Shown piece after piece: positions 60,056 through 64,000 of a DNA stretch of 64,000 nt. The notes beneath the pieces are model-generated. The model was not told the origin of the DNA, ran no database searches, and saw nothing but the letters and a program-made list of their open reading frames with translations. How positions within the stretch are numbered: the stretch's first letter is position 1; every line of letters begins with the position of its first letter. Source of the DNA: CAYVUM01 sp964619055 (GTDB lineage Bacteria > Pseudomonadota > Alphaproteobacteria > Rhodospirillales > Defluviicoccaceae). The stretch lies in the NCBI GenBank assembly GCA_964619055.1, contig CAZUDB010000004.1, positions 1-64,000 of the forward strand, given 5' to 3'. A program made the translations under genes and the position numbers.

Positions 60056-63000
60056 ACCTGATTCGACTCTCCATCGACCGCCCCATCGCCGTCCTTGCGG
60101 GCGTACTGATGGTTCTCTTGTTCGGGATCGTGGCCCTGCAGTCGATCCCGATCCAGCTTACGCCGGATGTGAACAAGCCGGTCATCAGCGTGCGGACAAG
60201 CTGGCCCGGCACTGCGCCTGCTGAGATAGAGCGGGAAATCATCAACCGTCAGGAAGAGGCGCTGCGCGGTCTGGAAGGTCTGTCAGAGATGTCCAGCGCG
60301 GCCTCCCAGGGATCCGGTGGCATCACCCTGGAGTTCGACATCAATCAGGACATGGACAAAGCCCTGCTGTTGGTGGCGAACCGCCTGGATCAGGTCACGG
60401 GTTATCCCGAGGAGGCCAACGAGCCGCGTCTCGACACAGCCGGTTCGGACGATCAACCGATTGCATGGTTCATCATTACGCGCCTTCCAGGGAACGATCG
60501 CGATATCGCCACGTATTTCGACTTCGCCGATGAAGTGCTGCGCGAACGGCTGGAGCGAGTTTCCGGTGTCAGCCGCATTAACATTTTTGGCGGCCGTCAG
60601 CGCGAGATGCGGGTGGTTGTGGACCCGGTCGAGATGGCCCGCTACGGCCTCACAATCCCGGATATCCTGAGGGCCCTCCGATCGGCCAACGTTTCCGTCT
60701 CCGCCGGAGATCTGGACGAAGGCAAACGCCGCTATCGAGTCCGCAGCGAAGGCGATTTCGAGACGCCGGAAGATGTGGCTACTGTTCTATTGAGAAGCAT
60801 AACGGATGCGGGCACCGGCCGCGTCGCCCGTGTTACGGTCGGCGACGTTGCCCAGGTCAGCTTTGCCTACAAGGAAGCCGGTGCCAAAATCCGCCATCTG
60901 GGTGAGCCAGCCATCGCCATGAACGCGATTCGCGAGACCGGCGCCAACGTCATCGAAACGATGGCGGGGCTCCAGACTGCGCTGGACGAATTGCGGGCCA
61001 CGGACGTCCCCGAGCAGGGCTTACAGATCAAGCAAGTTTATGACGAAACCACGTACATCACATCGGCCATCGACCTGGTGCAACAGAACATCTGGGTCGG
61101 CGGCACCCTTGCCGCGCTGATCCTTTTTTTGTTCCTGCGCTCTGGCTCAGCAACCCTTATCGTCACGCTTGCGATTCCTGTCTCGATAATCGGCTCGTTT
61201 GTGGCCATGGCGGCGCTTGGCCGCTCAATCAACGTGATCTCGCTGGCCGGCCTTGCGTTCGCGGTCGGCATGGTGGTCGATGCCGCAATCGTCGTCCTGG
61301 AGAACATTTATCGGCTGCGCCAGCGGGGCGTTCCAGCCGCGGAGGCCGCATATCGCGGAGCCAGCCAAGTCTGGGGTGCGGTCCTGGTTTCGGCGCTGAC
61401 CACGGTAATGGTGTTCATCCCGATCCTCATTATGAAGCTGGAGGTGGGCCAACTGTTCCGCGACATTGCTGTCGCCATCTCCGTCGCCGTGGTCCTGTCG
61501 TTGGTGGTCGCAGTTACCGTCATCCCTGCCCTAGCCAAAAAACTCCTGGGCAAGCCAGTGGACGATGTGGCGACGGGCCGGCGACTGCCAATCGTGGATC
61601 GCGGGGCCGCCGCTTTTGCCCGCACGGCGACCCAGGTCACCCGTTCGATCGTCGCAAACCGGTTTCGCGCAATTGCACTGGTCGCCGCCGTCTGCGGCAC
61701 GGCTGCTCTCGCCACCTGGTTGTTTCTGCCGAAGCTGGAGTATCTGCCCGAGGGGAACCGGAACCTCGTGTTCGCCGTGCTGATCCCACCGCCCGGCTAC
61801 AACCTGGACACGATGCGGTCCATTGCCGAGGAGATCGAGTCGCAGGTTCGCCCGCTGTGGGCCAGCGAAACGGGACCGGAGTCGGCAGAAGGTGAGCCGC
61901 CGAAGATCCGGCATTTCTTTGTCGTCGCCCGCCCAACCACGTCGTTCATGGGGGGTGCAGCCGTGGATCCGCAACGCGCCGCCGAGTTGATTCCGGTTAT
62001 TACGCCGCTTGTCTATCAGGAGCCGGGCGCCTTCGGGATTGTGACACAACCCTCCCTGTTTGGGCGCGGCATTGGCGCCGGCCGATCCATCGACCTCGAT
62101 ATCTCCGGGCCCAACCTGGAGGATAATCTGGACGTCGCCCAACGTGCGGCGGACCTGATCTCTGGCGTTTTACCGCGCACGGACGGCCACCAGATGCGCC
62201 CTGAGCCAGGCTTGGAGCTCGGCATGCCAGAGGTCAGGATCTACCCTGATCGCGTCCGCTTGGCCGACGCGGGGGTGACGGCGCGCGACTTTGCCGAGAC
62301 CGTCGATGCCTTCAACGACGGTGTACGAGTTGCTGAAATCACCGTCGGCGGCAAGCGCATCGACTTGACGCTAACAGGCCCTGAAAATGGCGTGACGACG
62401 ACGCAGGGCATCGACTCCTTGCCCATCGTCACCGGCTCCGGTGAGATTGTGCCCGTCGCATCGTTGGCCCGCGTCGTCGTAACCGAGGGGCCGACCCAGA
62501 TTCGCCACCTGGAGCGCCAACGGACCGTGTCCTTGGATGTGCGACCGGCTCCGTCCATGACAATCGAGGAGGCCATGGTGATTCTGCGAGAGCAGGTCAT
62601 GGCCCCCCTCAAGGCGGAGGGTCTGCCACCGGGGGTGACCGTGCGTCTGTCCGGAGTTGCGGACAAGCTGACCCAGACCTGGGATGCCATGGAGTGGCAG
62701 TTCGTGCTCGCCATTGCGATCGTCTACTTGGTCATGGCTGTGCTGTTTGAGAGCTTTGTCCTGCCGCTGATCATCGTGTTGGCCGTGCCGCTGGCAACGG
62801 CTGGCGGGGTCGGCGGCCTTGCGCTCCTGAATCTCTATACATATCAGCCGCTCGACATGCTGACCTTGCTTGGGTTCGTCATCCTGGTCGGCATTGTGGT
62901 GAACAACGCAATTCTCCTCGTGCACCAGACAATTTATCACATTCGAGATGACGCCATGGACGCACGCCAAGCCATTGTCGAGGCGACCCGCAATCGGATC

Positions 63001-63270
63001 CGGCCGATCTTCATGTCAACCCTGACGAGTGTGTTTGGAATGCTGCCGCTGGTGTTGTTTCCCGGTGCCGGCTCCGAGTTGTACCGCGGGCTCGGTAGTG
63101 TTGTGGTTGGTGGCTTATCTTTATCCGCGGTGCTGACCCTGACGATCATTCCGCCCCTGCTGACGCTGGTGACGCCGGTCCTCGAAACGCGTCGACGGGC
63201 GGCACCGGATGTGGCCATCACCGATTTTTCGGGCGACGGCGCTTCGAAACCGCGCCATGCGGCCGAGTGA
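60052..63270 (+). CDS. RND efflux transporter permease (AcrB/HAE-1-like)
   Basis: 1072 residues with the 12-helix RND plan: helix 1 at about 10-30, a large periplasmic domain, a cluster of helices at about 340-560, a second periplasmic loop and the final helices at about 880-1060. The proton-relay helix reads AFAVGMVVDAAIVVLEN, keeping one of the two adjacent Asp residues of AcrB. LGFVILVGIVVNNAILLVHQ is the matching late helix. Drug-type rather than heavy-metal-type by overall look, but the substrates are unknown. Starts ATGA-coupled to the adaptor. Confidence 0.91.
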   Translation: MNLIRLSIDRPIAVLAGVLMVLLFGIVALQSIPIQLTPDVNKPVISVRTSWPGTAPAEIEREIINRQEEALRGLEGLSEMSSAASQGSGGITLEFDINQDMDKALLLVANRLDQVTGYPEEANEPRLDTAGSDDQPIAWFIITRLPGNDRDIATYFDFADEVLRERLERVSGVSRINIFGGRQREMRVVVDPVEMARYGLTIPDILRALRSANVSVSAGDLDEGKRRYRVRSEGDFETPEDVATVLLRSITDAGTGRVARVTVGDVAQVSFAYKEAGAKIRHLGEPAIAMNAIRETGANVIETMAGLQTALDELRATDVPEQGLQIKQVYDETTYITSAIDLVQQNIWVGGTLAALILFLFLRSGSATLIVTLAIPVSIIGSFVAMAALGRSINVISLAGLAFAVGMVVDAAIVVLENIYRLRQRGVPAAEAAYRGASQVWGAVLVSALTTVMVFIPILIMKLEVGQLFRDIAVAISVAVVLSLVVAVTVIPALAKKLLGKPVDDVATGRRLPIVDRGAAAFARTATQVTRSIVANRFRAIALVAAVCGTAALATWLFLPKLEYLPEGNRNLVFAVLIPPPGYNLDTMRSIAEEIESQVRPLWASETGPESAEGEPPKIRHFFVVARPTTSFMGGAAVDPQRAAELIPVITPLVYQEPGAFGIVTQPSLFGRGIGAGRSIDLDISGPNLEDNLDVAQRAADLISGVLPRTDGHQMRPEPGLELGMPEVRIYPDRVRLADAGVTARDFAETVDAFNDGVRVAEITVGGKRIDLTLTGPENGVTTTQGIDSLPIVTGSGEIVPVASLARVVVTEGPTQIRHLERQRTVSLDVRPAPSMTIEEAMVILREQVMAPLKAEGLPPGVTVRLSGVADKLTQTWDAMEWQFVLAIAIVYLVMAVLFESFVLPLIIVLAVPLATAGGVGGLALLNLYTYQPLDMLTLLGFVILVGIVVNNAILLVHQTIYHIRDDAMDARQAIVEATRNRIRPIFMSTLTSVFGMLPLVLFPGAGSELYRGLGSVVVGGLSLSAVLTLTIIPPLLTLVTPVLETRRRAAPDVAITDFSGDGASKPRHAAE

Positions 63271-63293
63271 CCCATCAGCTCGCTAGCCGCAGG

Positions 63294-64000
63294 TTATCCG
63301 ATCTTGGGTTTGAGCGCCATGGCTTTAGCCAGCGTGCGAAAGCGCCGGTCAATGGCGTCGGATGCGAAGACGGGACGGCCGTCTGGCACGATTAGTCGTA
63401 GCGTTTCGTCGCTGATCTGGAGCGCCGTTTGTGACAGCAAACCTGGCGCGCCGCCAGAAATCGTAAATGCCAAGCGCAAAGCCAATCCGAGCGTTTTCGC
63501 TCGATCCAGCCCGCCGTTATCAAGAACCCCTTGCACCGGTACGATCGCGGGATCCTCCATGCTGCCGTTGTAGCGGACGAATATGGCGATCGCCAGCGAT
63601 GCCCGTTCGACATGCGTCAATCCTGCAAACGGGAGTCGAAGAACGCGCAGGAAAGCATGAATGGCGCGGTAGTCTGGGTGTTCGGACCAGCCGATATCGG
63701 ACAGGATGCAGGTGGCCAAACGAAGCCGGGCCTCAGCCGCGGTTTCAGTGGGGAACAGAGGCTGAAGCCACGCCTGGGCCTCCGCACCCTGGAATCCGAA
63801 CCGGCCCGTCCGCTCCGCAAAGCTCTCGCAGGCGGCAATCAGGGAGTCTTGAGCGCGCAACTCCGGCGGCAACAACTCCAGCATCTGGCCCTCACGCATC
63901 CCAAAGCCGGAAAACACGACTTGGGCGGGACGCGCGCGCTCAAGCAATGCAGCCATTGCGACAGCAGCGGCCGGCAGCGTCTCCAACCGTGCTGGTGAGA
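63294..64000 (-). CDS. Ppx/GppA-family exopolyphosphatase, C-terminal part (5' end outside window)
   Basis: The frame is open to the right edge, so the N-terminal part is missing. The visible 235 or so residues include VVFSGFGMREGQMLELLPP, CILSDIGWSEHPDYRAIHAF and ERASLAIAIFVRYNG, typical of the C-terminal HD-type domain of the Ppx/GppA family. The catalytic sugar-kinase-like domains are outside. It is convergent with the RND permease, 23 bases away. Confidence 0.85.
   Translation of the reverse strand, partial: SPARLETLPAAAVAMAALLERARPAQVVFSGFGMREGQMLELLPPELRAQDSLIAACESFAERTGRFGFQGAEAQAWLQPLFPTETAAEARLRLATCILSDIGWSEHPDYRAIHAFLRVLRLPFAGLTHVERASLAIAIFVRYNGSMEDPAIVPVQGVLDNGGLDRAKTLGLALRLAFTISGGAPGLLSQTALQISDETLRLIVPDGRPVFASDAIDRRFRTLAKAMALKPKIG

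Noticed and set aside
1..64000. tRNA, rRNA, CRISPR arrays, insertion sequences, integrases and clear T-run terminators
   Set aside because: I looked through the intergenic regions and found none I could support.

Overview
The window is GC-rich DNA from an alphaproteobacterium, most likely Rhodospirillales. The grounds are a nif cluster with draT-draG divergent from nifH (as in Azospirillum), a NifA with the C-x11-C-x19-C-x4-C linker of the oxygen-sensitive alphaproteobacterial type, and the order hdaH-xseB-ispA-dxs-tlyA. I see no rRNA, tRNA, CRISPR array, insertion sequence or integrase. Family assignments come from reading motifs; no database search was run.

Layout. 1-9457: the 3' part of a type VI secretion cluster (tagH end, tssJ, tssK, tssL with an OmpA tail, tssM, tagF, pppA). 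9445-11380: a HugZ-like protein, then a metal efflux pump with its CsoR/RcnR-type sensor and an operator. 11536-16566: a cytochrome P450, a very AT-rich spacer, an animal-type haem peroxidase with a membrane-sorting-like tail, and an MscS channel with a cNMP-like domain. 16607-38448: the nitrogen fixation island. 38534-43799: an SDR, a universal stress protein, a phosphotransferase/P-loop kinase fusion, a CDF metal exporter and pdxH. 44002-52658: a lipoprotein, a DnaJ/CbpM pair, YihY, fabI, aroC, an AI-2E-type transporter, two tandem SLT proteins and a DUF4149 protein. 52675-57695: tlyA, dxs, ispA, xseB and a histone deacetylase-like hydrolase. 57863-63270: a TetR regulator divergent from an RND efflux pair, with a near-perfect palindrome between them. 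63294-64000: the 3' end of a Ppx/GppA gene.

Nitrogen fixation island. Leftward runs nifH-D-K-E-N-X-(DUF269)-fdxB-nifQ, then iscA-nifV-nifW from its own promoter. Also leftward are nifB-fdxN-nifZ-nifT and nifA. Rightward are draT-draG, which switch NifH off and on by ADP-ribosylation of the arginine present here as R102. I read sigma-54 (-24/-12) promoters before nifH, iscA, nifB and nifA (minus strand) and before the gene at 34334 (plus strand). TGT-N10-ACA NifA sites lie at suitable distances from the nifH, iscA, nifB and 34334 promoters.

The most interesting part is 34156-38448, transcribed away from nifA. It encodes (i) a protein whose N-terminal half resembles the Shethna protein II (FeSII) ferredoxin, which shields Azotobacter nitrogenase from oxygen, fused to a ferritin-like domain; (ii) a single-chain NfnS-NfnL fusion, an electron-bifurcating NADH/NADPH:ferredoxin oxidoreductase that could supply low-potential electrons; and (iii) a zinc-ribbon rubrerythrin. 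Together they look like a NifA-controlled module that protects and powers nitrogenase. No fixABCX, rnf or nifJ is present in the window.
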